From positions 9,300,001 through 9,364,000 of the forward strand of contig CAVNZM010000005.1 of NCBI GenBank assembly GCA_963693365.1: a DNA stretch of 64,000 nt, given 5' to 3'. Positions 19,191 through 43,546 of this stretch are shown in pieces. The DNA comes from Amoebidium appalachense (Eukaryota; Ichthyosporea). The position numbers and the translations under genes are program-made. Every line of letters starts with the position of its first letter. Position 1 is the stretch's first letter. The notes under the pieces are model-generated. The model did not search any database and was not told where the DNA came from. It was given only the letters and a program-made list of their open reading frames with translations.

Positions 19191-19474
19191 TGGGTTACAA
19201 AATTTACTGAACACTCTAGGCTCCGTTCATGTCATCTTTTCCATTAGTGCTCTGTAGGTGCGCTGCTGCAACTTCCATGATTACGGCCGATGGATCATGA
19301 CCAAGCAAGTATATGCTTCCTGCGGCAATGTGAGACTGTAATCATGGGAGTAGTCATAATGACTACGGAAACATGGGAACTAACGGTTACTGACCTATGT
19401 GAGCCGGCGTGTTTAATTGTTTAGAGGGGCCAATGCCTCCACAAACAAAGATCTTTGGTATACGTACCGGTGTG

Positions 19475-20149
19475 TTCGGTACCACCGAGCCCACGACACG
19501 AGTTATTTAAGGTGAAATCACAGTAGAATTGCAAACCTCTTACTTTTCTAAAATTTGGAGACCACGTAACACGACCCTTCCACCCACACACCCCAAAATG
19601 CACAAACACAAACACCCCAACACCACATGTACACGTAAACAGAGAGGTAGAGCCCCACCGAAACCCAAACCACACACAAACACACCCCCAACACACACAC
19701 AACCAGCATGCCCAACCTGCAGACACACCCACAGAACCAACCAACCATGCAACACTAGGCTCCTAGACCACTACACCGTAGCCACCCTCTATGTACAACA
19801 CCATATTCTGCTAGGTAGCAACCCACCACCGTCCAGACCCCAACATCAATCCATATCCCCCGTAGGCCCCACCCACACCACACCACACATTCCATCACTT
19901 CAGACGAACCAATGAGAGCCCGGTTTTAAAGTTTATTCGTAGGTCTGAGTGGAGGGGAAGCCTGGTGCTACCCACCGGCGTGGCTGGGGTGAACACCCTG
20001 GGCTGTGTCAGTGTGCAAATAGTTGGGATTGTAAAGGTGAGTTTTGTCGGTGCTGGGTGGAAGACGGTAGTTCCCCATGAGGACCCCAGGGGTCCCCCGG
20101 GAACAAAACAAATATTAAAAAAATAAAATATAAAAAAATAATAAAAAAA
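19475..20149 (+). mobile_element. Retroposed element, 675 bp, with 15-bp target-site duplication
   Basis: ATACGTACCGGTGTG occurs perfectly at 19460-19474 and 20150-20164, bracketing a 675-bp insert. The insert ends in an A-rich (TAAAA)-type tail at 20113-20149. Before the tail lies a hairpin, GGACCCC-A-GGGGTCC. These are the marks of target-primed reverse transcription. There is no reverse transcriptase; the 5' half is a C/A-rich open stretch (19529-19915) of uncertain coding value. The core GGAAGACGGTA near the 3' end is shared with the element at 63017-63126, so both may be mobilised by one LINE. Confidence 0.82.
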
Positions 20150-20164
20150 ATACGTACCGGTGTG

Positions 20165-20213
20165 CATCACTGTATGTGTGTGTATGTATGTGTGTGTACG
20201 TATGTGTGTGTGC

Positions 20214-20250
<37 letters not shown>

Positions 20251-20285
20251 CTTGTGTGTGTGTGTGTGGGTGTGTGTGTGTATGA

Positions 20286-20349
<64 letters not shown>
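20165..20349. repeat. (TG)n array beside the element
   Basis: TG repeats with TATG and CCCG interruptions begin right after the target-site duplication. Confidence 0.93.
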
Positions 20350-20350
<1 letters not shown>

Positions 20351-21005
20351 GTGGGACGAAGTGTACATCTCCGGATCACTGTGTGACCTGCCAGCCTGTT
20401 GCGGATTCTCCCCTCCCCCCTCCCCCCTCCCCCCTTCCCCCTTCTCCCCCTCCTCCTCCCTCCCCTCCCCTCCCCCCCCCCCCAAAAAAAAATAAAAAAT
20501 AAAAATAAAAATAAAAATAAAAATAAAATAACTTATAATAAAACAATAAAAAAAGTTGAATATTGCCAAATAAAGTGTTAAATCAAACGAGCTGCGCACG
20601 TGCACATGTGGCTTTTCAGGTCTGCAACATTGTGTGTGCATACTGTATCGGACAGCCTGTCTGCATACTGTACCTTTGGATATCATATTTCAACAAGATT
20701 GCAGCACAAATGAGCACGATAAAACCAAAAAAAAAAAGGAGGAATATCGCTATCTCAACATGATTTCGAACTAACCAATCATTCGCGCGCGATCTGACTG
20801 ATTAGCCAAATGCGGTTATTTGGGCTGGAAGTTTTGGCGCGCATTTTTTCTTTTAAAATAAAAAATAATAAAGTAGGAATAATATATTATAAAACCACTA
20901 AAAAAGTTGGAATATGGTGACATGGAGTTTGTATGTGCCATTAAGTGGTGGTGCCCATGTGCATCTCATTCGAATTCAACTAGGGTCATTATCTCTTACC
21001 CCCCA

Positions 21006-21112
<107 letters not shown>

Positions 21113-22127
21113 CCCCCTCACCCCTAACCTCCATCCCCCCACCCCCTTGTGAACGTCCGTATGACACGATCAATGCCAACGATGAGCCAATAAATCATCG
21201 TGATAATAAATAATGTATTCCTAATTTCTTTAATAGTTTTATGTATTGCCTACCTGTCACACACTACATTTGTGCTACAATATTACAATATCATTACATA
21301 TTTCCTCTGGAATTTGAGAGGCAAGACGGCACAATACTGAAAAGGGTTGTCATTATCAGCCCCTAATTGTAAACGAACACAGTTTGCAAGCCGATTCTTC
21401 TTCATTAAACTACTTTTTATTGTTTTAAAAGAATATTCTAATTTTTTAATGGTTTATAGCCACTTCGCTTCAGTCCAGCTGACAGCAAGGCCCAAAACCC
21501 ACTACCCGTTCATTAGATTAGCCCCTCGCACAACTCCATCAGTCAAACCACACATTTTTTGCGAATTTTGCTGAAGTAGAATCGCGTGTGGCGCTAGGCA
21601 ACTTTAACGTGCACCACCATTAATTACTATTAACAACTAAAAGAACCACTCGGAACATTCAGATATTCACTTCCCACGGCACTCACAACGCTATGTGGTT
21701 GGAATTTTTTGAGCAGGTAAAAGTGCGGCTACTTACCACATAATGTACAAGGCATGCTCTTATGATATGACTATTATGCACCATACATTTATCGCTAATA
21801 TTACTATGCACAGGTCATACGAATATGGCAACTGTTGCAGGCTTTTGTTGCCGCTAAGTCCATGACTCGACATTCGGGCCACCCATCAAACCATTTCCGT
21901 TTTAACCTGTTAACCGATTGAAAATTCATTCCGTTATTTAAGCTTTTAGGTCGTACATGTCGCTGTAATGGCGGACATCGCCACTATTGTTGCAACGGCC
22001 AACCGTCACACCATAAACTTCATCAACGGAAATTTGCCGATGGAAATCCAATGATTCGAATTTTTATCGATGAATAATCCATTGGATCGAAATTTTCGAC
22101 GATTGAAAATTCTTGGAGATCAGCCTT

Positions 22128-32808
<10,681 letters not shown>

Positions 32809-34965
32809 CTTGTCGAGAACTCAATCACCTATAAGAACAGCTGTCAAGCATATATGAAAGACGCCGCGGTGTGTGTACGAAGTTACAGTTGCAGTTAACG
32901 AACCGCTAATCAAAATAGGGAAGAGAAAAACAAAGAAATGAAGTGAGGGCAAGTAAATAGATGCTGTGGTAACCAGAATGGAGGGCATTGACAGCACGAG
33001 ATGCAGAGAGAAATATATTAAAGGTAAGTTTGTATGCTTACAACAGCAACAGAAAAAGTAATGCCCAAGAGGACAGAAAAAACTTGGCAAAGAGTGAAAA
33101 CTACAGATTGCTGGGTGATAATTGGCACGAGTACTACGACAGACTAAGTTGTCCAACTTCGCACGGCATAAGAACTACGGTATAGCTCTCCAAAAACGTT
33201 GATTACCCCGGCATACATGCAACTAGATATACACACGCAACTGATAAGTCTAAACAAGCTACAGTTGAATGTCAATGAGTGACTTGCGAATCACGTGAAG
33301 GAAAAAACGTGACTCTAAAAAACAGTGAACGGGTCCTGCTGTTCTGAACGGGTCACTGACAAGTTAACATAGCGGCTCTACAAGTAAGAATCTAGACAAA
33401 AACTGAAGAAGACGCGTACAAGATACCTTGTCACCTCTCAATACAAGTGCACCCCGCACCCTGCGCTGTCGGCGCCCCAACAAAATTCTGGTACTTCCTA
33501 TTATTAAATATTCCACAAGGAAAATTTCATATTCAACAAAGCACCGAAAATAGGAAAGAGGGACAAAAAAACATTCAGGTTCTCCACGATTCCGCCAAGC
33601 TCGGTAGAGCAGCACTGAACGGCCCTGGCCGAAATCTTATGTGTGGAAAAGAACAATTGTTGGAATGTATTTGTCCCAGGTATTCGCCAATCAGTTAGGC
33701 GAATAAAATCACCCTACACCGTCCGGATCCAAGGTTGAGCCGCGCGGCAATGTGATCGCTACATGCTTGTACTGTCGTATGCCGAAGTGTGATAGACGCC
33801 AAGCTTGAGCTGTGTAACGACAATAATAAGTTCAAATAAAATTCATTAATTATTCCCTGCAGCAGAAACATTCAGATAAATTCTGTCAAAACTGTTGGGC
33901 CTCTTAGTAACTTGTGCGCGGCACACAAGGGAAAATCACAAAACAGTCTATCTATTTAGTATTTAGGATATCAGTTTCTATCAAATCTAATATAGTTTAG
34001 AGTTTTCGTACGCATATTGGTTTCATAGTTTGAAACAACACAGGCGTTCTTCTTAATTATTTTTATTTGGTAGAAAAAAGCGCTCTTATGTAAATACTGC
34101 GATTAGCATTTTTGATGTCTCACAAACCATTAACTTGCCCATTACCAAATTTGCCAAAATTAATTTGTATATCTCGGTTTTCCCATTGCTGAGTGATTCC
34201 CTGAGTAGCGCAGGTACATACCATGCTGTATAAAAATGTCCAATGACATTGAAGGTAGGTACCTCTCTAGGTCATCTGACCACTCTCCTATCCAGGGTTC
34301 GAAGGACGGTGGAGCCCATTAATGGAAGTCGAAATCCCGTTTCGGAAAACCTCTTCGAAAATCGGAATGCTCCGTCGGAGCAGGCCCACCAAAAATCGTA
34401 ATCATCGCGCATCAGTAAAATAGGGCATGCTTATTTGTGCCTATATTGCATCAAAATGTAATTATAATGCATACTCAAAAACCCCTGTGGTTATTAGAGG
34501 CCTTCCTGGTGTTGGCAGTTGAAGCTTTGAAGGAATAAAAGGGAAATATGAAGTGCATTAATGCACAATATATATATACATTTTGTCTCCGTATTTAAAA
34601 ATTCTGGGGGAGGGGAAGGGGAGGGGGGGGGGGGGAGGGGGGGGGGGGGGGGGGGGAGGGGAGTGAGTTGAGGCAGCAACATGGGAAGCTCAGGCAGAAA
34701 TCGAATGTTTGGGGGGGAGCTCGAGAAGGGGGGGGGGGGGGGGGGGGGGGGGGGGAGGGGAGGGGAAGAAAATCAGGTTGGGTGGTTGTGTCTGTGTTTG
34801 TGTGTGTGTGTGTATTTTTCTTTGCAATTGTGTGTGTGTGTGTGTGGTGGGTATGTATGCACGGTGTGTGTGTCTGTGTGTATGTGTACAGGCCGTGGGT
34901 GTGTGTATTTGTTTCAGCGGTAATCGGTGTGTGTGTGTCTATGTTGTGTGCATATGTGCACATGT

Positions 34966-35014
<49 letters not shown>

Positions 35015-35214
35015 CATGACATTGTGTGCATGTGTATGTGTGTTTTGTGTCAACGGTTATGGTGTGTGTGTATGTATGTACAGTGTGTGTATGTATGTGT
35101 GTGTGTGCGCAGTGTGGTGTGTATGTATGCATGTGCAGGGTGTACACATGTGTGTGCCTGTGTATGTGTGTACATGCCAGTGTGGGTGTGTGTGTTTGTA
35201 CCAACGGTTTCTTG

Positions 35215-35249
<35 letters not shown>

Positions 35250-35300
35250 GCCACCGAGTGTGTGTGCGTGCACCGTGTACATGGTGTGTGTGTGCAGTGT

Positions 35301-35379
<79 letters not shown>

Positions 35380-35723
35380 CATAGCATGTGATTGTACAGG
35401 GTGGATGCATGAGCACGTTTGTAATACAGTTATCATGATCTGAGATAGTATGTGCCTGTGCACGTGTACTAGCCTAGGTCACATGATTGTGTGGTGTCAC
35501 GGCTGTGTATGTATGTGACAGTATGTGCATGTGTGTCTTTGAACGGAACACAGTGGTGCACAGTGTGTGTATCGCCTGCCATTGAAGACGCGTGATACAC
35601 GTGGCACCTGCACCTGGTGGCCGTCGACTCTGAGCATCTAGATCCATTCCATGTTTAGGCCTTCCTGGGGGGGGGGGTGAGGGGGAGTACTAGTGGGGGG
35701 GGGGGAGGGAGGGATCCGCCTGA

Positions 35724-35754
<31 letters not shown>

Positions 35755-35984
35755 TGAGGGCCGGAGCGGCGGTGGGGGGAGAAGGAGGGGCAGGAGGGGC
35801 TCTCGGACGTTCCGATTCGGCCGGGACGATTTTCGGAACTGTGTTTTTAAATATCGGAAATTCCGATTTTTTTTCGTAACTTCGAACCCTGCTCCTATCC
35901 TTTTCCTACCTAAGATCTCCCTTGATCTGCTCCCCCTCCTCCTCCCACTTTCGCCTCCGTCTATCCCAGCTTAAGTCACAGTGG
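32809..35984. other. Intergenic between the ankyrin gene and the LINE relic
   Basis: Unique AT-rich sequence runs to about 34590 with no supported gene. A G-rich tract (34604-34758) and interrupted TG repeats (34795-35375) follow, then another G-rich tract near 35668-35752. Short CAGGGTTCGAAG (34298) and its complement (35880) are the only hint of paired ends. Confidence 0.55.
34795..35375. repeat. Long interrupted (TG)n region
   Basis: About 580 bp of TG with TATG, CATG and CG variants, ending in a purer array at 35302-35370. Confidence 0.92.
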
Positions 35985-38466
35985 GGTAGAGTTGATGTAT
36001 GTGTATGCTATGCAACGAAACACCCTATATATATGCGCCTATTAGAATCTGCACAAGCCAGACCAGATTCACATCTCGTACTAGATACATGCACTAACTT
36101 TATTGTTGATGATTTGATAGATCTCGGTGATTATGCTGGCGGTGGTAGGAAGGAATATCCCGATGCTCTCTTGTTACCAAACACCACTCCCGCTAGAATA
36201 GGTGAACCCCTGTCTCAAAAGGAAAGCTTGCGCCGGCTTGCTAGTATATATGAATCGATTTGGCCCCCCTGCTCGTATTATTGGTGATACCACTGGAGAC
36301 CCCCTCATAGACTCTGATAAGTATTTCTCGGAACTGTTTAAAGATAGGACCCCCGCTCAGAAACCTATTGTGTGGCCTGTAGACCCATCTATCCCCATAG
36401 AATCGATCCTCCCCTTTTTCAGTCCCGATACCATATGGTCTGTGATATCTAGTTATAGCTCTAGTAAGTCTTGTGGACCTGATGGACTCCCTGCTGGGTT
36501 TCTTAAAATCCTTGTTCCCTCCTACCCACAAAAGGAAAGTGATCGTGCTATTAAACCTGATCTTACTATCATGTAGAGCTCTCTCTTTTCTTGGTGTGTT
36601 AAATGTGGACATGTCCCATCAACTTGGTTAGATACCTTAGTGATCCCCATAGTTAAGAAGGACTCTGAGGGCCCCATATCATCCTTTCGCCCCATTACAC
36701 TAACCCAGGTTGTTCGTAGATTCTTTGAAGCTTGCTTACTTAGGTTATTTGCACATCACCCTAGGTTTCAATCTATAATTCTTCACATACACCCATGCCA
36801 ATCCGCTTTTCGTAAAAACAATTCATGTTATGTTCAAATAATGGCACTGCACGATTCTATGCAAGTTGGTGCACGATATGTTGGCTTTATTGATTGGAAA
36901 ACTGCTTACGATTCTGTCTCCCCTGGTCTCCTATGGGAAAAGCTTGCTGCACGGGGTGTACCACACTGCATTGGTGTTCTGTTAGAAGCACTCTTGTCTC
37001 AAACCTATGGTAGAGCTGTGGTTAATGGGCATCTTTCATATGGTTTTGCTCGTACTAGAGGTCTCTTGCAGGGTTCATTGCTTAGCCCCTTTTTGTTTAA
37101 CCTATTTATAGATGATTTGGCTGTCAAGATTTACGCCGAAAACGATGACCCTATTAATAACTTTCCGCCTGCACTTCTCTATGCTGATGATCTGTCCCTC
37201 CTTGCCCGTACCCCTAGACGCCTGCAAAGATTGTTCGATGTAGTGTCAGAGTGGTGCAAGGCAAACCTTATGATCCTTAACATAGACAAATGTGGTGTTC
37301 TTGTACCTGATATAGCCAACAATTTACACACAATTACATTATCATCTAAACCTGTACCTATAGTTCCAGAATACAAATATCTTGGTGTTCCGGTTGATTC
37401 TGTTGGTGTTATGTTTTCCCATATGGTCGAAAAGAGGGTAGAGTTGGCTCGTAAGCGGTTAGCTTTCTTCTCGGCTAATATTTTTAAAGACACACCCCTC
37501 CATCCTTCTATTAGACTTACATTTATTCGCACTTTTGTCTTCCCGGCATGTGAATATGGTTTACCCCTTCTCGGCGCTTGGATCAAGAAAGAGAGAACTA
37601 GAGCGCTTAAACCCTTGGCAAATTTCCTTGAAGCAGAAGTTGCCTCCTTTCTATCTAACAACTGTTGTAAACCTGGGCCTGTAACGCTCTCGATATATGG
37701 TCTGGTCCCAATAGCTGCTAGAGTATCCTATCTCGCGCTGAAATTCAATAAGCACATAAGCCGCTGAAGAAGTATTTGCCCTCCCACCCTCTCTTCTCTA
37801 TCCGACCTGTCCCCTCCTCACCTCTCCCCTCTTTCCTTCCCTCTCTCCCCCCTTCTCCCCTGGGCACAAATACAAATAAACCCCGCAATAGTGTGTGTGT
37901 GACTTTGGACTGCCACTTACTTATTAAACATGTACACAATCACAAGATAATCACGCAATATAACAAATGGAAAAAGATACCACACGACACTAGACCCGAT
38001 GAAAGCATACACCTTGAAAAACTAAGCCTTATGTCTCGTTTTATATATACTGACCCCCTCAACCATATTGCCAAACATGGCACTCGCAAATGTATAATAC
38101 CTAAATACATATTACCTTCCTGTAGAACTGGTCTTTCTCTAGCTGATGGTATTATTGATCAATTACCACGCTTTTACTGTACTGTACGTGCTATACAGTG
38201 GAGATCTAATAAGTATAAGGTGGCATCATTTGCATGCCCAAACAACACACACACACACCAGTTTAACCGGTCATGTATCGCCAAATGTAGTTTGATAGAC
38301 CACATAATACCGCAACACACACATGTCACATTCACAACAGACACCCAGAAAGATAGCCTACCTGTAAATTACAACATCCGATGATTTTATACTAAACACG
38401 CGTAACTACGACCTGTTTATTAGATGTATTGATTGGCTTGAGAAACACATCACTACAAAATTCTAG
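35985..38466 (+). pseudogene. LINE reverse transcriptase ORF, broken
   Basis: The main open part (36640-37767) carries reverse-transcriptase marks in order: FRPITL, QSAFRKN, FIDWKTAYDS (motif A region), GLLQGSLLSPFLFNLFIDDL, YADDLSLLA (catalytic YADD at about 37180-37191) and KYLGVP. Upstream coding (CTNFIVDDLIDLGDYAGGG, then FGPPARIIGDTTGDP) is split by a frameshift near 36260-36270 and a TAG at 36574. After the TGA at 37765 a roughly 170-bp CT-rich insertion interrupts the frame. Similarity then resumes (NKWKKIPHDTRPDESIHLEK) and shifts frame again near 38380, ending at the TAG at 38464. With at least four lesions it cannot be active. Confidence 0.88.
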
Positions 38467-38471
38467 CGCAC

Positions 38472-38486
38472 GCGCACACACACACA

Positions 38487-38546
<60 letters not shown>
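38472..38546. repeat. (CA)n in the LINE 3' end
   Basis: CA repeats lie between the last stop codon and the terminal hairpin plus poly(A). Confidence 0.93.
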
Positions 38547-38547
<1 letters not shown>

Positions 38548-38592
38548 ACTCACACACGCAACCAGCTGAAACCGAGTGTCCCAGGGGAGCCC

Positions 38593-38647
<55 letters not shown>

Positions 38648-38809
38648 GGGGAACCCCAACTAATTGATTTCTCCTTGTAGTCTTTATGGTGTCTCGTAGA
38701 GAAAGTAAACCCTGATATATAGTCATCACCCGACATCTATGTACGTGATCATGATATACCGCTGAGGGGATATTCCGAGCAAAACCCCCCCCCATACCTG
38801 AGACTGGTT

Positions 38810-38837
38810 TCTCTTTGCCTCGAGTAAACAGCGTAAA
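38810..38837 (-). repeat. 28-bp unit, inverted partner at 42673-42700
   Basis: An exact 28-bp match to the reverse complement of 42673-42700, centred on TTTACTCGAGGCAAAG. Flanks do not match on either side. Confidence 0.9.
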
Positions 38838-39373
38838 CCCCTATCTGTTTTAGGTAATGCGCGCGCCTTTTATGGAAGGTACTAGTCGTACACGAGGTGT
38901 ATGTAGACAGGCAGTCGGAGTCGAAGTGCCACCTGCACCACTAAAAAAACATATTTCAAAGCTTGTTTGTTAACACCGTTTTACTGACGTCTAGATCTCA
39001 TTCTTTTCCGCCGCCTTTTTGGATCCGCATCATGGGCAGCAGCTCTCCAGGAGCCGACCCACTCGTCACAGACTGAACATGCTCATGCCCATAACAAACA
39101 CATAGCACAAGATGGATTGTCCGGAGGGTGCCACTGAGTGTGCCACTGCCGAGCAAAAACATTGCAATGGACAAGTATTATTATGCATGCGCATGGACGT
39201 ACCCGTGTCGATGGGCGGTTCAGAGAGAGGCACACAGGTTCATTACGGTGCCACATGATCTGCAAACCTCACGGGAAAATGCAAATGCCGGCCCGATGCA
39301 ATAGATAGCAAGTTGACCGGGTTCTTATGCCATCACGGTCATTGCTTTGGTATTGGCCATGAACATATAGTAC

Positions 39374-39422
<49 letters not shown>

Positions 39423-39800
39423 ACACGCACACGCTTCCTCTCCCCCCTCCCCCCCATTCGTGCACCCCTTCCTACATTCCCCTTATCCTAGGGATCCCGG
39501 GTTCTAGTAGCTACACACACACACACACAGAACGAGGAGCCCTTATAGAGAGTTACACATGCAGAACTACAACCGAGCATAATGCCCTTCTGCCTGCCTG
39601 CAGCAACCTTTGCTGTGGGTTACTTAAAAGTTCTTTGAATCTGTAACGGTGGGGAAAGGCCAAGGAGGAGACGGAGGAGGAGGAGGGTGGGGGGTGGGGG
39701 GGTGGGGACCACCTCCAGCCGGGCCCGATGTTCCCCCTCGGCAAGGGAGGGGGTAGTGGGGGAATGGAGTGAACGTGGAGCTTGAAGGAAGGTAGGTGTC

Positions 39801-39878
39801 GGGGGAGGGGGGTGGGAGGGTGGGGTGCTAAAGAACCTTCGGGAGGGGGGTGGGAGGGTGGGGTGCTAAAGAACCTTC
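39801..39878. repeat. 39-bp tandem duplication
   Basis: Units 39801-39840 and 39841-39878 share GGTGGGAGGGTGGGGTGCTA and AAGAACCTTC. Confidence 0.93.
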
Positions 39879-40270
39879 CGATGAATTCCCTGAACGTAAG
39901 TGGGCCCCTGGCCAGGAGCGGAGAAAAGAGCCTCACGGAGGGGGAGGGGGGGGGGGGGGGGGGGGTTTAAGAGGGGAGGGGAAGGGGGAACTCGCACACC
40001 CCCAGCACCTAGCATGCCATGCTTGCAATCTGACCATGATGAGAGAGCGCTTTGTAGTATCTGATTCAGTACTGTACATAATACATACACGATTCAAGAA
40101 TATGTTATCACTATAACCCCAAAATTTGAAACTCCCCAAAGTACACACCTACCTCCTACCCCCCCTCCCCCCCTCCCCCCCCCCCCCCCCCCCCCCCCCC
40201 CCCGCCCTGGCGCCCCCTGGCCCTTCCACACACTCATAGGTACACAAGCGGCCACACTTGCACATATTAG

Positions 40271-40305
<35 letters not shown>

Positions 40306-40611
40306 ACAGAGGCTCCCTCCCCAGCCCGCCTGCCCGCCTGCCCGCCTGCTCGCGACTTTCCCATTTGTAGATACTGCCTTTGAAGTTTAATTGTTGTTGC
40401 TCGTTCGAAAGATACATGTACATGTGTCCCTCTTGGCCTCATGCTACGAGTGCGCACGAAGGCACAACGTCATCTTGGTTATGTACGCCATTACGTCGAC
40501 AAAAAGTACCACTGGTATGGGATGGCATAGGCACACTCGTATGCGCCGTGCCCACACAGACACATACACGCAACCATTCCTCCCCCCTCCCCCCCCCCCC
40601 CCCCCCCCCCC

Positions 40612-40659
<48 letters not shown>

Positions 40660-40979
40660 GCGTGCGCACACACCCACACGCCCACACACGCCCACACACA
40701 CACACACAACCATGCATAGCATGCTATGGTGCACGTGTGCACCGTGGCACCGCGGTTGGGGGCGGGATAGCAGTGGTTTGCCGAACAATGTATGTACATC
40801 CGGCTCACTTTCTCCCCTGCCACCTCCCCACCGGCAAACACAAGTGCATGCATGTATGCATCGCCAACAGCGCACCCACACAGATAGACACACATCAAGT
40901 CGGCTACACATGTACAATCAACCCACGTGTGTGCACACTCGCCAAGCAGATGCTAGATAAATGCACTCGCCTGCCACAC

Positions 40980-41046
40980 ACATGCACACACACACACACA
41001 CGCACACATACACACACACACGCACACGCACACGCACACGCACACG

Positions 41047-41105
<59 letters not shown>
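40980..41105. repeat. (CA)n with CG-rich centre
   Basis: CA/CGCA repeats run to about 41055, then pure CA to 41105. Confidence 0.94.
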
Positions 41106-41109
<4 letters not shown>

Positions 41110-42122
41110 CACGCATTTGAACGATCCACCTGGGGGCCCTTTGTCACCTCTTTGCACCTTTTCCTTATATAGGTGATCCGGTACGTAGTTCTCCCCCCAC
41201 TGGCGAGGCTGAGGTGCAAACCCTGAGCTAAGTGTGTAATAGTAGTTAGGATTGGCAACGGTGTGCTATCTTAGCTTTCCACACCATTAACAGCCTCCGG
41301 GACCAAAACGGGATAATAATATAAAAACAGAGTTCGGGGAAAAAAAAAAAACAGATGTGCAGTTCTTGCCAATCATCGGATTTGCTCAACACATGATAAA
41401 CCATAAGCACACCGACACACCCATTAGGCTCATTGACATGATGGTGCGCGAGCACACCGTGCGTGCATTGCACACACACACACACACGAACACACACAGA
41501 GAGACACACATGCGCGCACACATACACACAAATTATAACCGATCCAGAAAAGAAACGCACGTGATAGAGGCTGCTAAATGGGGTGAAGGGAGGGAGAGGT
41601 GCATCGATGGGACTCCGAGGGAGCCGGAGGTGTGTGTGTGTGTTTGTGTGAATGCATGTGGTGGTGGCAGGGGGGGGGGGGGGGGGGGGAGGGGGGGGGG
41701 GGGGGTACGGCTCACGACAACCGAATAATGATTATGAAAGTGGGGTGATGGGCTAAAGCTATTGGGAGAATTGAGTGTGGCGGGTCCGGATGGGGATCAT
41801 GGGGGGGGGGGGGGGGGGGGGAATAACCACCAAAGTAGGTGGGTCTTTCCCCCTCCCCACCAAGAAGGGGAAATGACCGTTGGGTTTCGATAGTTCTACT
41901 GCCTTCTCAATATTCTTGGACGTCTTCTCCTCGTCTCCCGTGCCCATGTCTAAATTCAATGTTCACAATGATTCGTGGCCAATACATACACAGCAACCCC
42001 TTTCTGCGAGGTTTGGCCACTTGCAACCGTTTACCAAAACTACTGTTCCCCAGAGCTCCTGTCTGAGACTCCTCAGTCCGGGCCCCTCCCGCTCCCTCCC
42101 TCCCCCCCCCCCCCCCCCCCCC

Positions 42123-42167
<45 letters not shown>

Positions 42168-42672
42168 ACACCACCACCTCCACCAACACGTGCATGCGAC
42201 CCACCACCACCACCACCACCACCACCAAACAAACACTTTGGTTGATATCTGCGTGTCCGTGGCATTCCATGTGAGAACTGCTACGCAGTCTTGTCAATGA
42301 TTGTTGGTTACGCTGAAATGATTTACGTGTAAATTATAATAGTATGTATCTCTACACTCACAAAAAAATATATATATATATATTTGAATAGTATTACATA
42401 TAAGCTTGCAACCGGTACCAAAGTCCCCGGCCCTCATGACCTCCCTCCCTCCGGGGATCCCCTACTAGTTTAACTACACATACAGTAGATCCCCCCTCTC
42501 CACCCCCTCTCCACCACCTCCCCCCCTTCCCCCCCCCCCCCTCCCCCTCCCCCTCCTCCCCTCCCCCCCCCCCCCCTCTCCCTCTTCCTCCCTCAACCAG
42601 CCACCACCGTTCCATGTTCTGTTCAGCTCTAGGCTGGATGGCGTTTTTTGTTACGAGGGTAAAAAGGGGGGC

Positions 42673-42700
42673 TTTACGCTGTTTACTCGAGGCAAAGAGA
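42673..42700 (+). repeat. 28-bp unit, inverted partner at 38810-38837
   Basis: Exact reverse-complement partner of 38810-38837, about 3.8 kb away. Confidence 0.9.
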
Positions 42701-43216
42701 CTTGAACTTGCCCAGCCAAGATTTGATAGAAAAAAATCCTTACGTGGTAAAAAGCTATTAAAGGGGGTTTCTTTTAGGTTTTCGGGCCGGGCCGGGTCAG
42801 AGGGAATTCTAGCTATATGATTGGCGTGCTGCGCATCAACTGCGCACCATCGTTTTGCCCGCAGCAAGGTTCAGATGCGCCAAAATACAACAAAAAAAGA
42901 AAAAAGAAAAGAGAAAAAAAGAAATAAAGAAGGGAATAATAATGATAAAGCGTTAGAAAAAATTTTGCAGTTAATATCGTGATTTATATGCTGAACAAAT
43001 GGCTTGACCCGGATGTGCTGGAATGGGGACAATTAATCGGCCTAAAAGAAACCCCGGGGCCCGGTCCTGACGTGAACGAGCTCAGCACTCCGCTGACACG
43101 AAGCCTACGTAGACAAGACCGCACGAACCTTTATTATTGAGGTCAACTGAAAAATATATACGTAAATATAGTGGAACATTAATGATAAATAATTTTATTC
43201 TTCACATTAATTGAAT

Positions 43217-43250
<34 letters not shown>

Positions 43251-43497
43251 CTTTATAGTTTTCGTTCCAGAAGTTTGAATGCCGCAAATATGCAGAAGGC
43301 CATGGCCCATGGAGACGGCGTGGACCGTGACTCATGTGAGCCCGTGGCTCCGGTCCACTCAAAATAGCCGAGCCAGTAGTAAGTGCTCGGCGCGACACAA
43401 GTAGTGTGTTTCAAAAAATTCTAATACTTATCAATCAAAATAAATATAGAATTGCTCATTTTCGACAAACTGCAGCTCTGAGATTTTTTTGTCTGTG

Positions 43498-43500
<3 letters not shown>

Positions 43501-43545
<45 letters not shown>
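43501..43545. repeat. 45-nt G homopolymer
   Basis: Uninterrupted G-run in unique AT-rich sequence. Confidence 0.95.

Positions 43546-43546
<1 letters not shown>

Larger units (their letters stand above)
35985..38646 (+). mobile_element. Degenerate LINE with poly(A) tail
   Basis: A reverse-transcriptase region and a downstream coding remnant are followed by a CA array, a short hairpin (AGGGG-AG-CCCCT at about 38583-38594) and a 50-nt A-run at 38597-38646. The 5' end looks truncated: there is no endonuclease domain, and similarity begins near 35985. No target-site duplication was found. The element is more AT-rich than the nearby genes. Confidence 0.85.

Noticed and set aside
34298-35892. CAGGGTTCGAAG and its reverse complement bracketing 1.6 kb
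   Set aside because: Only 12 bp match and the flanks diverge; not enough to call an element.
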